Shown piece after piece: positions 32,601 to 44,043 of a stretch of DNA of 64,000 nucleotides. Origin of the DNA: Chrysopilus asiliformis (Eukaryota > Arthropoda > Insecta > Diptera > Rhagionidae). The stretch is from the NCBI GenBank assembly GCA_964034945.1, contig OZ035960.1, positions 70,745,085 through 70,809,084 on the forward strand, read 5' to 3'. Under the pieces are notes generated by a model, which ran no database searches, was not told where the DNA came from, and saw only the letters and a list, made by a program, of their open reading frames with translations. The translations under genes and the position numbers were made by a program. Numbering within the stretch: the first letter of the stretch is position 1; every line of letters begins with the position of its first letter.

Positions 32601-35600
32601 AAGATCGGTCCACCCAATTCGAAGATACCAGGCGAGGGGTATCGAGGAGAGGGAAAAGTCAGGTTTGTAGTGAAAAAATCGAAAGCCCTTAGCCCCCTTA
32701 GTGATACTGTAAAGTTTCATTAAGATCGGTCCACCCAATTCGAAGATACCAGGCGAGAGGTATCGAGGAGAGGGAAAAGTCAGGTTTGTAGTGGAAAAAT
32801 CGAAAGCCCCTAGCCCCCTTAGTAATACTGTAAAGTTTCATTAAGATCGGACCACCCAATTCGAAGATACCAGGCGAGGGGTATCGAGGGGAGGGAAAAG
32901 TCAGGTTTGTAGTGGAAAAATCGGAAGCCATTAGCCCCCTTAGTAATACTGTAAAGTTTCATTAAGATCGGACCACCGAATTCGAAGATACCAGGCAAGG
33001 GGTATCGAGGGGAGCGAAAAGTCAGGTTTGTAGTGGAAAAATCGAAAGCCCTTAGCCCCCTTAGTGATACTGTAAAGTTTCATTAAGATCGGTCCACCCA
33101 ATTCGAAGATACCAGGCGAGGGGTATCGAGGAGAGGGAAAAGTCAGGTTTGTAGTGGAAAAATCGAAAGCCCCTAGCCCCCTTAGTAATACTGTAAAGTT
33201 TCATTAAGATCGGACCACCCAATTCGAAGATACCAGGCGAGGGGTATCGAAGGGAGGGAAAAGTCAGTTTTGTAGTGGAAAAATCGAAAGCCATTAGCCC
33301 CCTTAGTGATACTGTAAAGTTTCATTAAGATCGGACCACCCAATTCGAAGATACCAGGCGAGGGGTATCGAGGAGAGGGAAAAGTCAGGTTTGTAGTGGG
33401 AAAATCGAAAGCCCCTAGCCCCTTTAGTAATACTGTAAAGTTTCATTAAGATCGGACCACCCAATTCGAAGATACCAGGCGAGGGGTATCGAGGGGAGGG
33501 AAAAGTCAGGTTTGTAGTGGAAAATCTAAAGCCCTTAGCCCCCTTAGTGATACTGTAAAGTTTCATTAAGATCGGTCCACCCAATTCGAAGATACCAGGC
33601 GAGAGGTATCGAGGGGAGCGAAAAGTCAGGTTTGTAGTGAAAAAATCGAAAGCCATTAGCCCCCTTAGTGATACTGTAAAGTTTCATTAAGATCGGTCCA
33701 CCCAATTCGAAGATACCAGGCGAGGGGTATCGAGGAGAGGGAAAAGTCAGGTTTGTAGTGGACAAATCGAAAGCCCCTAGCCCCCTTAGTAATACTGTAA
33801 AGTTTCATTAAGATCGGACCACCCAATTCGAAGATACCAGGCGAGGGATATCGAGGGGAGGGAAAAGTCAGGTTTGTATTGAAAAAATCGGAAGCCCTCA
33901 GCCCCCTTAGTAATACTGTAAAGTTTCATTAAGATCGGGCCACCCAATTCGAAGTTACCAGGCGAGGGGTATCGAGGGGAGGGAAAAGTCAGGTTTGTAG
34001 TGAAAAAATCGGAAGCCCTCAGCCCCCTCAGTAATACTGAAAAGTTTCATTAAAATCGGACCACCCAATTCGAAGATACCAGGCGAGGGGTATCGAGGGG
34101 AGGGAAAAGTCAGGTTTGTAGTGGAAAAATCGGAAGCCATTAGCCCCCTTAGTAATACTGTAAAGTTTCATTAAGATCGGACCACCGAATTCGAAGATAC
34201 CAGGCAAGGGGTATCGAGGGGAGCGAAAAGTCAGGTTTGTAGTGGTAAAATCGAAAGCCCTTAGCCCCCTTAGTGATACTGTAAAGTTTCATTAAGATCG
34301 GACCACCCAATTCGAAGATACCAGGCGAGGGGTATCGAGGAGAGGGAAAAGTCAGTTTTGTAGTGGAAAAATCGAAAGCCCCTAGCCCCCTTAGTAATAC
34401 TGTAAAGTTTCATTAAGATCGGACCACCCAATTCGAAGATACCAGGCGAGGGGTATCGAAGGGAGGGAAAAGTCAGTTTTGTAGTGGAAAAATCGAAAGC
34501 CATTAGCCCCCTTAGTGATACTGTAAAGTTTCATTAAGATCGGACCACCCAATTCGAAGATACCAGGCGAGGGGTATCGAAGGGAGGGAAAAGTCAGTTT
34601 TGTAGTGGAAAAATCGAAAGCCATTAGCCCCCTTAGTGATACTGTAAAGTTTCATTAAGATCGGTCCACCCAATTCGAAGATACCAGGCGAGGGGTATCG
34701 AGGAGAGGGAAAAGTCAGGTTTGTAGTGGACAAATCGAAAGCCCCTAGCCCCCTTAGTAATACTGTAAAGTTTCATTAAGATCGGACCACCCAATTCGAA
34801 GATACCAGGCGAGGGGTATCGAGGAGAGGGAAAAGTCAGGTTTGTAGTGGGAAAATCGAAAGCCCCTAGCCCCTTTAGTAATACTGTAAAGTTTCATTAA
34901 GATCGGACCACCCAATTCGAAGATACCAGGCGAGGGGTATCGAGGGGAGGGAAAAGTCAGGTTTGTAGTGGAAAATCTAAAGCCCTTAGCCCCCTTAGTG
35001 ATACTGTAAAGTTTCATTAAGATCGGTCCACCCAATTCGAAGATACCAGGCGAGGGGTATCGAGGAGAGGGAAAAGTCAGGTTTGTAGTGAAAAAATCGA
35101 AAGCCCTTAGCCCCCTTAGTGATACTGTAAAGTTTCATTAAGATCGGTCCACCCAATTCGAAGATACCAGGCGAGAGGTATCGAGGAGAGGGAAAAGTCA
35201 GGTTTGTAGTGGAAAAATCGAAAGCCCCTAGCCCCCTTAGTAATACTGTAAAGTTTCATTAAGATCGGACCACCCAATTCGAAGATACCAGGCGAGGGGT
35301 ATCGAGGGGAGGGAAAAGTCAGGTTTGTAGTGGAAAAATCGGAAGCCATTAGCCCCCTTAGTAATACTGTAAAGTTTCATTAAGATCGGACCACCGAATT
35401 CGAAGATACCAGGCAAGGGGTATCGAGGGGAGCGAAAAGTCAGGTTTGTAGTGGAAAAATCGAAAGCCCTTAGCCCCCTTAGTGATACTGTAAAGTTTCA
35501 TTAAGATCGGTCCACCCAATTCGAAGATACCAGGCGAGGGGTATCGAGGAGAGGGAAAAGTCAGGTTTGTAGTGGAAAAATCGAAAGCCCCTAGCCCCCT

Positions 35601-37497
35601 TAGTAATACTGTAAAGTTTCATTAAGATCGGACCACCCAATTCGAAGATACCAGGCGAGGGGTATCGAAGGGAGGGAAAAGTCAGTTTTGTAGTGGAAAA
35701 ATCGAAAGCCATTAGCCCCCTTAGTGATACTGTAAAGTTTCATTAAGATCGGTCCACCCAATTCGAAGATACCAGGCGAGGGGTATCGAGGAGAGGGAAA
35801 AGTCAGGTTTGTAGTGGACAAATCGAAAGCCCCTAGCCCCCTTAGTAATACTGTAAAGTTTCATTAAGATCGGACCACCCAATTCGAAGATACCAGGCGA
35901 GGGGTATCGAGGAGAGGGAAAAGTCAGGTTTGTAGTGGGAAAATCGAAAGCCCCTAGCCCCTTTAGTAATACTGTAAAGTTTCATTAAGATCGGACCACC
36001 CAATTCGAAGATACCAGGCGAGGGGTATCGAGGGGAGGGAAAAGTCAGGTTTGTAGTGGAAAATCTAAAGCCCTTAGCCCCCTTAGTGATACTGTAAAGT
36101 TTCATTAAGATCGGTCCACCCAATTCGAAGATACCAGGCGAGAGGTATCGAGGAGAGGGAAAAGTCAGGTTTGTAGTGGACAAATCGAAAGCCCCTAGCC
36201 CCCTTAGTAATACTGTAAAGTTTCATTAAGATCGGACCACCCAATTCGAAGATACCAGGCGAGGGGTATCGAGGAGAGGGAAAAGTCAGGTTTGTAGTGA
36301 AAAAATCGAAAGCCCTTAGCCCCTTTAGTAATACTGTAAAGTTTCATTAAGATCGGTCCACCCAATTCGAAGATACCAGGCGAGGGGTATCGAGGAGAGG
36401 GAAAAGTCAGGTTTGTAGTGGTAAAATCGAAAGCCCCTAGCCCCCTTAGTAATACTGTAAAGTTTCATTAAGATCGGACCACCCAATTCGAAGATACCAG
36501 GCGAGGGATATCGAGGGGAGGGAAAAGTCAGGTTTGTAGTGAAAAAATCGGAAGCCCTCAGCCCCCTTAGTAATACTGTAAAGTTTCATTAAGATCGGAC
36601 CGCCCAATTCGAAGATACCAGGCGAGGGGTATCGAGGGGAGGGAAAAGTCAGGTTTGTAGTGAAAAAATCGGAAGCCCTCAGCCCCCTCAGTAATACTGT
36701 AAAGTTTCATTAAAATCGGACCACCCAATTCGAAGATACCAGGCGAGGGGTATCGAGGGGAGGGAAAAGTCAGGTTTGTAGTGGAAAAATCGGAAGCCAT
36801 TAGCCCCCTTAGTGATACTGTAAAGTTTCATTAAGATCGGACCACCCAATTCGAAGATACCAGGCGAGGGGTATCGAGGGGAGGGAAAAGTCAGGTTTGT
36901 AGTGGTAAATCGGAAGCCATTAGCCCCCTTAGTGATACTGTAAAGTTTCATTAAGATCGGACCACCCAATTCGAAGATACCAGGCGAGGGGTATCGAGGG
37001 GAGGGAAAAGTCAGGTTTGTAGTGGTAAATCGGAAGCCATTAGCCCCCTTAGTGATACTGTAAAGTTTCATTAAGATCGGACCACCCAATTCGAAGATAC
37101 CAGGCGAGGGATATCGAGGGGAGGGAAAAGTCAGGTTTGTAGTGAAAAAATCGGAAGCCCTCAGCCCCCTCAGTAATACTGTAAAGTTTTATTAAAATCG
37201 GACCACCCAATTCGAAGATAACAGGCGAGGGATATCGAAGGGGAATTTTCTCAGGGGTGAGACCTATCTAGATCGATTTCTTGTCCCCGAAAATCTCTAA
37301 CCACCAAGTTTCGTGAAAATCGTTAGGCGGGTTTTCGAGATCGTTTGTGCAGACAGACAGACAGACAAACATTCCTCGTATTATATTATAGGATATAGTA
37401 TACATAAAAGCGGAATATTTTCCGTACCAGCATACAGTGAAACCATTAAATGTCATCCATCTTGACAGTAAAACCGTTTAAAACTGATAATCTTATC

Positions 37498-38018
37498 CTA
37501 TAATATAATACGAGAAATGACTGCACGACGATCTCGAAAACCGGCCAAACGGTTTTCACGAAACTTGGTGGTAAGGGATTTTCGGGGACAAGGAATCGAT
37601 CTAGATAGGTCTCACCTCTGAGAAAATTCCCCTCGATACCCCTCGCCTGGTATCTTCGCATTGGGTGGTCCGATCTTAATGCAACTTTACAGTATTACTA
37701 CGCGGACTAAGGGCTTTCGATTTTTCCACTACAAACCTAACTTTCTCCTCCCTTCGGGGTATCGTGTCTTCGAATTACGTGAAGGTATCTTAATGAAAAT
37801 TCGCAATATTGCTAGGGAGTAAGGGTTCGCGATATGTATTCTAAAAATATCACGTTTTAGATATCTATCGGCAGCGATAAATAGTAATTACAAAACAATC
37901 AAGTTCCCTGAACCTCGTTATACGAATCATGTTGCAATTATAATCGGATTCAACTACTCAGAGACAGAGGCAGAAGGAGGATTTTGAGATCGCCGAGCAT
38001 GGCTCGGTCTTCCTGGTA
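37498..38018 (-). mobile_element. Inverted, nearly complete copy of the satellite B element
   Basis: It reads on the minus strand from head (taccaggaagaccgagccat, ending 38018) through one or two diverged monomers to the tail (ctataatataatacgag at 37498). It carries many substitutions and a gtgtcttcgaattacgtga segment absent from array monomers. It faces the main array across an approximately 100-bp spacer (37393-37497). Confidence 0.88.
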
Positions 38019-38175
38019 CTATGAATAATTAGAGCAATAAGAAATCAATATTTTAGATATACATATGTATATATTTTACAACAGAATATTAAGAAATTTA
38101 CATTAATTCGACGATTGAAAGTTATATTATCGGTGCTTTCAAGCAAGCAAGCAATAAATCCAGATAAATTCAAAT

Positions 38176-39544
38176 CAGTGTTGTGCCGCGTAGTCTACGT
38201 GATGTAGACTACACCATTGTCTACGCGTAGACTATTACTGTAGACAATGGTCTATTCTCTACGCGTAGACAATGTAGACAATCAATAAAATAAAGGATAG
38301 CTGATTTAGTTTTAAAATCTCATTTTCTTCAATTAATTTTAACATAATAAAGCACAATTTCCAGGAAGCAATCGCCAAATGCTGTAATGGAGAACTTCGG
38401 AGCAAACTTCTTTTCATGCAATCTAAGCAGCTTTTTTTAATGAAATCACATTGGATTCTAAAATCTTTTTGGAAGCTGGTAAAGCAGGTGACGGTGAGCC
38501 AGCTTCCATACCAGAAACAGGCTCCTGATGGGTTTTCAGGGCAAACATGTCCGACCTGTTGGGAGGAAATTTGGATGTGAAAACATCCCCAAAAATAATA
38601 TAATTTTGTTGTTTTTGCAGACCTTATAAGCCGAGAAATTCCAATAGGATTCAATGCTAAAAGGTCGAGTATAAACCATGAATCAGAAATGGTTCAATGG
38701 TTAAACACTAAATAGTTTATTCGCTCTGGCTTGATGAAGCTATGTTGCCTTAAACCTTATAATTCGCACAAGGTTTGTGGCATCGGAGTATAAATACTCA
38801 AATCGAGTTTTACTCCACCAAAATCCTGTAAGCCTGCGTGGAAGCTGGCAAAGCAGGCTCTGATGACGGTGAGCCAGCTTTCCATACCAGAAACAGGCTC
38901 CTGATGGGTTTTCAGGGCATACATGTCCGACCTGTTGGGGGGAAATTTGGATGTGAAAACATCCACAAAAATAATATAATATTTTGTTATATTACTTTTT
39001 GTTTTTGCAGACCTAAAGCCAAGAAATTCCAATAGGATTATTCATTGCTAGAAGGTCAAGAAAACCATGAATCAGAAATGGTTCAATGGTTAAACACATA
39101 AAATCTTTTTGCTTTACACATTTTTCAATATAACGAACCGTTTGTTTAAAAAACTGATTCATTTGTATGGGATGGCTTTGCTCATTTAAGAATATCTGTT
39201 TAATTTGTACGAAAAACACGTTTGTTTCTAGTCTTTAGCTTAATTCCGTTGAGAGTTGTCGTATTTACAGATAGACGGACATCTATACGGAAGTAATTCA
39301 AATCAAATAATATATGTTTAAATCAAATAATATATTGACCTATCAAAGGTCAGTCGATTTCGGCTTTGACAATATGACTCACTAATGACTTTGTTTTGAC
39401 AGATGTGAGAAAGTCTACATTGTCTACGCAAAGTCGACATTGTCTACGCCAATGTCTACATTGTCTACCCCAAATCGATTGTCTACGCTATTGTCTACAC
39501 TAAAGTGTAGACAATTAAAGTCTACGCGTAGAGGAACAACACTG
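38176..39544. mobile_element. hAT-type non-autonomous element, 1369 bp, 8-bp TSD
   Basis: The 8-bp duplication attcaaat flanks it at 38168-38175 and 39545-39552. Ends are inverted (cagtgttgt / acaacactg), the usual hAT end pattern. Both subterminal regions carry many tctacgcgtagac/tgtagacaat words, likely transposase binding sites. The centre contains an approximately 240-260 bp direct duplication (about 38470-38713 and 38839-39098). No transposase frame is present. Confidence 0.93.
38470..39098. repeat. Direct duplication (two approximately 240-260 bp copies) inside the hAT element
   Basis: Both copies share ccataccagaaacaggctcc, tttggatgtgaaaacatcc and a tttttgcagacc segment, then gaaatggttcaatggttaaa. 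They differ by scattered substitutions and small indels. The tttttgcag resembles a 3' splice site, so a captured gene fragment is possible but unproven. Confidence 0.75.
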
Positions 39545-39651
39545 ATTCAAATCATATGCCAAGTCCACAGCTGATTTCTATAATAGACATTACAATTGAA
39601 GAAATATGTCTGCAACAATGCATAAAGTGCTTTTCCATGGCAAGCTGATAA

Positions 39652-39934
39652 TTGAAAAAAGCATTTTACCATTTTAAAAGGGGAGCTTTCAAAAGAAGCT
39701 CAGGATTCGAAAAATAAAGACTACAGACATTTTAGACTAACCAACACTAGAAAAAACGCTAGAATCAACCAAAATGAAGATTTGATGAATATATTACTTC
39801 TATCGTCAGATCCATTTTTGGCTTCTCTGCGTTCTAAATGGACAAATGCAAAAGATGAATTGGATGACGAGGAAGATCAAGAAATCCTACAATTGTTAAA
39901 ATTCGACGTAGATGAAGACATTATTAGAATGTAA
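39652..39934 (+). pseudogene. Unidentified coding remnant, possible transposase C-terminus
   Basis: An open frame of about 93 codons without a start Met ends at TAA 39932-39934. It has amphipathic and acidic character: a segment with NARINQNEDLMNILLLSSDPF, then a tail rich in Asp and Glu. It lies about 440 bp from the right TIR of the 21 kb element, where a transposase 3' exon would be expected. I do not recognise the family. The codon pattern and absence of stops across a 280-bp AT-rich stretch suggest real ancestry. Confidence 0.5.
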
Positions 39935-40377
39935 TTTTTCCTCAACTTAATGTAATTTCAGCCATGTATATTTGTATCAAATTGTATTAAAAGAATCGTA
40001 TTAAAAAAAAGTTGTCTTTAAAAATGCTATATTTTTTTATAACATTTAAAAAACAACTTTAAAACAAAACCAAAAAAATATTACAAGAACAAATATTATA
40101 GTTTTGATTATTTCATCATATAGGGTATTAAAGTTGCTCCTATTCGATTTTGATGTACTGACGACATATGTAAAATGGCATTCTAAATATTTTCGTCATT
40201 AATGATTTTTTCTGTACGACCAACCGTTCTCGAGATTTTGGTAATTTTTGATTTCAAATGCAGATGGGTGGGGAGGGGAGAGGAGGAGGTGATCAGATTG
40301 TTAGGAAATGAAGCTTGGATATTTATCTAGCCAACAAAAAAAACCCCATTCAAAAATATTGATCCGTTCAAAAGTTA
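39935..40377. other. Non-coding right interior of the 21 kb element
   Basis: AT-rich with a gggtggggaggggagagg tract near 40265-40285. No coding feature is seen. Confidence 0.45.
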
Positions 40378-40422
40378 TGTATTTTTGGCCGCCGAAAGGC
40401 ACTTTGGCCCCATAGTGCGCCC
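40378..40422 (-). repeat. Right TIR of the 21 kb element
   Basis: On the minus strand it begins gggcgcactatggggccaaa. It lies directly next to the upstream half of the split gypsy RT. Confidence 0.88.
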
Positions 40423-41090
40423 TAGCAATCCTTCGATGTGTGGGATCGGCTAAGCGGCCTTTCGAATGACTGTATTCAGCTTCCTGGAGTCCAGGCACAG
40501 TCTGTTCTTCCTCCGCTTTTTCACCGGGACGTCTGGGGAACTCCAATAGCTGTCACTGTCCTCGATGACGTCTAACTTTAACATACGATCTAGTTTTTCA
40601 CTAATTAATGCCTGTACCGTTGTAGAGACAGGAAAAAATCGCTGTTAGATAGGTACCGAATCACCTACGTCAATTGTGTGTTCCTCTAAAGTAGTCTTTC
40701 CCAATCCCAGAATTGCGGATGTTGAAAATTTCGCAATCACACTTTGAAGTTTCTGAGATTGAGTGTCTGTCAATACGTGCATATTTTGGTCACATTTATC
40801 TACATTTAATTCAGAAAGGCTATTTACTTGGTATTTCCGGTAAGTATTTCTGGACAAATATCAAAACTTCGGCAGACATTTATCCTTAGACAAAGGGGAA
40901 GTGATAGATTTGTGAATATGAATAAAATAATTTCTCTTTGTTTATTCTTATAGGACATGGTTATCAATGTTTTGACGTGGATACGTCTTGGATTTTGGTT
41001 ATGGGGGTACAAATTAGAAAATTGGCTTGCTCCCATGATAACAAATTTGCAATCGATGATACTCGTTAATTTGTGGTGACATCCGAACTG
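40423..41090 (-). pseudogene. pol: Gypsy pol relic 2, upstream part (RT N-terminus)
   Basis: From 40857 downward the frame carries the LGKTTLEEHTIDVGD block, then a VQALISEKLDRML helix, WSSP, the CLDSRKLN motif and PIPHIEGLL at the 21 kb insertion point. In-frame stops occur at 40645-40647 (TAA) and 40450-40452 (TAG). 40860-41090 encodes further degraded sequence (IMGASQFSN) that may be the protease-RT linker. The downstream continuation is at 19212-18395. Confidence 0.85.
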
Positions 41091-41159
41091 AGACTGTGTT
41101 ATAAGATGAGGCCTACATTAAAGCATTGTTTAGGGTATTTTGTTATGTTAAACTATGTT

Positions 41160-41545
41160 CAATTATTTTTTTAAAGATCAAAATCAAAATGTTTACTGCC
41201 GCTGCTATGCTGTGTTTGCTGCTTGTAGTACAGATTTCACATTTATACTCTTTTATGCTCCTCCTTTGTGTGTATTGAATCTGATGTATTGAATGTCATG
41301 TTATTTCGTTCTTTTCGCTCTTGACGGCAAAAGCGTTTGCTGTGGTTTCCGACTCTCGTTCTTGGGAACGAAAATGATTTCTATTTAAGTTTTCGCTTCT
41401 TGTTCAAAGCGGTTTGTGGGTCTCGCATAAAAATGAATGAAAGCCTCGAGCGATGTCTGTTGGGTATGATGCACACACATATATTAGTATTTATGGTGTG
41501 TTCGACGGGCTAATCGGTCCAAATTTAGCTTTACAAGGTGTAAAC
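41160..41545 (-). other. Fragment of the LINE-end unit
   Basis: Matches the about 340-bp segment at 59650-59990 (repeated at 61390 and 63310) with moderate divergence: actgccgctg.tatgctg, aaagcggtttgtgggtctcg. Its right part (tgtgttcgacgggctaatcg) matches 56060-56105 in inverse orientation. It is therefore a stray 3' piece of the same LINE family. Confidence 0.75.
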
Positions 41546-41580
41546 ACTCAGTTCACCCAAATTCCACCTTAAAAACAAAA

Positions 41581-42815
41581 AAATACTTAAAAAAAAAATT
41601 TTTTTTTAAAAAAGCTTTTATTAAAAAAGAATGCACTAAAAAGAAAAAAATAATTTTCTGGACGCTGTGTATCACAAATATAAAAGCTTTTTAAAAGCGA
41701 GATAAATATTTATTTTATTGTTTTATGCTTTATCTCGCTTTTTAAAAGCTTTTATATTTGTGATACACAGCGTCCAGAAAATTATTTTTTTCTTTTTAGT
41801 GCATTCTTCTTTAATAAAAGCTTTTTTTTTAAAATTTTATTTTTATTTTTTTTATTTTGTTCTTTTTAGTCTTCGAATATATATCCTTACATTTGAGATG
41901 TCCTTACAGGCTTTTTAACTTGAGAATCGTATTCAGCGACCCCAAAAACCCACAGAATAGATTTTTTTCCGGAAAATTTGGAGAAAGGGATAATCACGTT
42001 ATCCTTACAGGACCTTCCGTTATCCTTACAGACTTTTTAATGGCAGATTCGGATTTAGCGACGTCAAAAACCCCCAGAATAGATTTTTTTCCGGAAAATT
42101 TGGAGAAAAGGATAATCACGTTATCCTTACAGGACCTTCCGTTATCCTTACAGACTTTTTAATGACAGATTCGGATTCAGCGACCTCAAAAACCCCCAGA
42201 ATAGATTTTTTTCCGGAAAATTTGGAGAAAAGGATAATCACGTTATCCTTACAGGACCTTCCGTTATCCTTACTGACTTTTTAATGACAGATTCGGATTC
42301 AGCGACCCCAAAAACCCCCAGAATAGATTTTTTTCCGGAAAATTTGGAGAAAAGGATAATCACGTTATCCTTACAGGACCTTCCGTTATCCTTACTGACT
42401 TTTTAATGACAGATTCGGATTCAGCGACCCCAAAAACCCCCAGAATAGATTTTTTTCCGGAAAATTTGGAGAAAAGGATAATCACGTTATCCTTACAGGA
42501 CATTCCGTTATCCTTACAGACTTTTTAATGACAGATTCGGATTCAGCGACCTCAAGAACCCTCAGAATAGATTCTTTTCCGGAAAATTTGGAGAAAAGGA
42601 TAATCACGTTATCCTTACAGGACCTTCCGTTATCCTTACAAGGACGAAGTAGTGAAAATATTGTATTGTCATCAAACTTATATAAGTCTGCAAAATTTCA
42701 AGTCAATCGGACAAGTGGAAGTGGGTCAAAATTGGGTTGCAAGATTTGATCTGACAGACAAACAGACAAACAGACAGACAGACACGAAGGCAAGCTAAAT
42801 AAAAGCTTTTAAAAA
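41581..42815 (-). mobile_element. Non-autonomous Helentron derivative (gene-less partner of 5475-14195)
   Basis: The same palindrome (41611-41825), the same connector (cttcgaatatatatccttac), about six satellite A monomers (about 41935-42640), the same tail with (cagaca)n and gcaagctaaataaaagctttta. The Rep-helicase gene and leader are absent. The ends coincide with those of the gene-bearing element, so this is very likely mobilised by its protein. Confidence 0.9.
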
Positions 42816-44043
42816 TATACTACTTGAAAATAATTACCCGGAAAAACTAATTAACAAATTACAACTAGAAGCAACAACGATAAAACCCCACTTACACCAA
42901 TTGATAGAAGTAATGACACCTATATCTATAGGAGCATAACTTATGTCAAAGGTGTTACAGAAAGAATAACTAAAACATTAAAAGAACACACAGAAAATAC
43001 AATGTTAGCATACAGAAACAAAACAACATTACGCGATGTATATAGTAAATTAAAAGACCCTATTTGGAAAACCAAACAACATTTGGAAAAAAGAATTGGT
43101 AACCACATAAACGACTTAACCTTCTTCCGTCCCTCGGGTCTAATTTGACCCAAACAGAAATTAGTTTGCTTGTACCTTTAAAAATATTTATATTACGAAC
43201 CTGAAATTTTTTGACTTTGCCTTATTTATTGTAAACTAGCAGTATGCAAAAATTTGGCAACTTCCGATTACCCGTTACACTGCTACAAAAATAGTCACAC
43301 TAAAGACCTTCGGGTCTAAAATGACCCAAGGCAGTTATTCGTATAAGAAATGTTTAATTTAGTCATATTATATTATATTAGTTAGTGTTTGTAAACTATA
43401 TCTAGAATACGGATCTAAAATCTTTGACCGAACGGGGTGATTTCTCGGGTATAAGAAACCGATTTTGTTGGATGTCAATTGGGAAAAACTCAACTGCCAT
43501 ATTTCTCAATTTTTGTATGAAGTTTTTTGACCGCTATTTTCGGGGAGAGTTCATTAGAACAATATATAAGTCTTTTGGGTTATACATATGTTGTTGTATG
43601 TTGTAAAAATTTCAAAAAACATAAAAAAACTCGTTTTTTGATTTTTGTATACACTAAACCTTTATGGGTCAAAATAGACCCGAGGAACTTTAGTGTGATT
43701 TTTTTTGAGGGACGGATGAAGGTTAAAGAGAACAAGAGAAAAGAAAATACCCGATGACATACCACACACAGCCTTAGTTGAACATTACAAAACACATGGA
43801 CATGAACCAGATTTTGAAAAGACAGAAATTTTAGCGACACAGAGTAATTACAGCAAAAGACTCACTGTCGAAGCCCTACACATATATAGTGAAGACACTT
43901 ACAATATAAAACGAGACACAGATCACATCTCTGCTGTATATTGCGCTCTCTTAAACGACAAAATAGAAAATAAAAACAAAAGGAAAAGAATTCTCTCTGA
44001 CGATGACGAACACAACGATGACAACAAACGAATACGATACTGA
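42816..44043 (+). pseudogene. Penelope-like element C-terminus (RT end and GIY-YIG endonuclease remnant)
   Basis: Fragments in order: KLINKLQLEATTIK (about 42835-42890), a frameshift near 42890, then SITYVKGVTERITKTLKEHT...NKTTLRDVYSKLKDP, a Penelope RT C-terminal block. After a deletion that removes the GIY-YIG core it continues KTKQHLEKRIGNHIND, the end of the YIG region. A MITE (43120-43722) then interrupts, and coding resumes with TALVEHYKTHGHEPDFEKTE...NYSKRLTVEALHI, an acidic/basic tail, and the stop at 44041-44043. The frame runs through the MITE junction when one TTAA is kept. The element is inactive. Confidence 0.88.
43120..43722. mobile_element. piggyBac-type MITE 2 (603 bp, TTAA target)
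   Basis: TTAA at 43116-43119 and 43723-43726. Inverted ends ccttcttccgtccctcgggt and ...gagggacggatgaagg. Internal gggtctaaaatgaccc-type words recur in both orientations. Inserted in the Penelope-like gene, whose frame is continuous if the element is skipped. Not related in sequence to MITE 1. Confidence 0.9.

Larger units (their letters stand above)
19844..37399 (+). repeat. Satellite B: 121-bp unit, about 120 monomers, inside a non-autonomous element
   Basis: The array starts with a short element head (taccaggaagaccgagccat, hairpin ccgag..ctcgg at about 19857-19871) and ends with a tail (gaattttctcaggggtgaga... (cagaca)n ...tattatattatag, 37245-37392). Between them are monomers of 121 bp (for example atactg at 20271, 20392, 20513) with the core gatcggaccacccaattcg. 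Three internal copies of tail plus head (about 22151, 23012, 28162) show that complete element units were amplified with the array. A 2418-bp higher-order block (20 monomers) repeats at about 31.5-33.9 and 33.9-36.3 kb. A TIR element interrupts at 25620-27009. Confidence 0.95.
19213..40422. mobile_element. Giant 21.2 kb TIR element carrying the 121-bp satellite array
   Basis: The ends are inverted repeats of about 45 bp (left 19213-19258, right 40378-40422) sharing cactatg.gg.caaagtgcc and ttcggcggccaaaaataca. Each outer side has TA (19211-19212, 40423-40424). The flanks are two parts of one gypsy RT domain on the minus strand; joining them at a single TA gives a continuous frame across motif B. 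Inside are the satellite array, an inverted satellite element, two smaller TIR elements and a short coding remnant at 39652-39934 near the right end. The superfamily is not identified. Confidence 0.82.

Noticed and set aside
20265..37089. Dozens of 60-133 codon minus-strand frames sharing LTFPSPRYPSPGIFELGGPILMKL
   Set aside because: They are readings of the 121-bp satellite. The period is not a multiple of three, so frames break every few monomers, and there is no sign of selection on protein.
19844..37399. Regular repeats reminiscent of a CRISPR array
   Set aside because: Monomers are contiguous with no unique spacers, no cas genes are present, and the context is eukaryotic.
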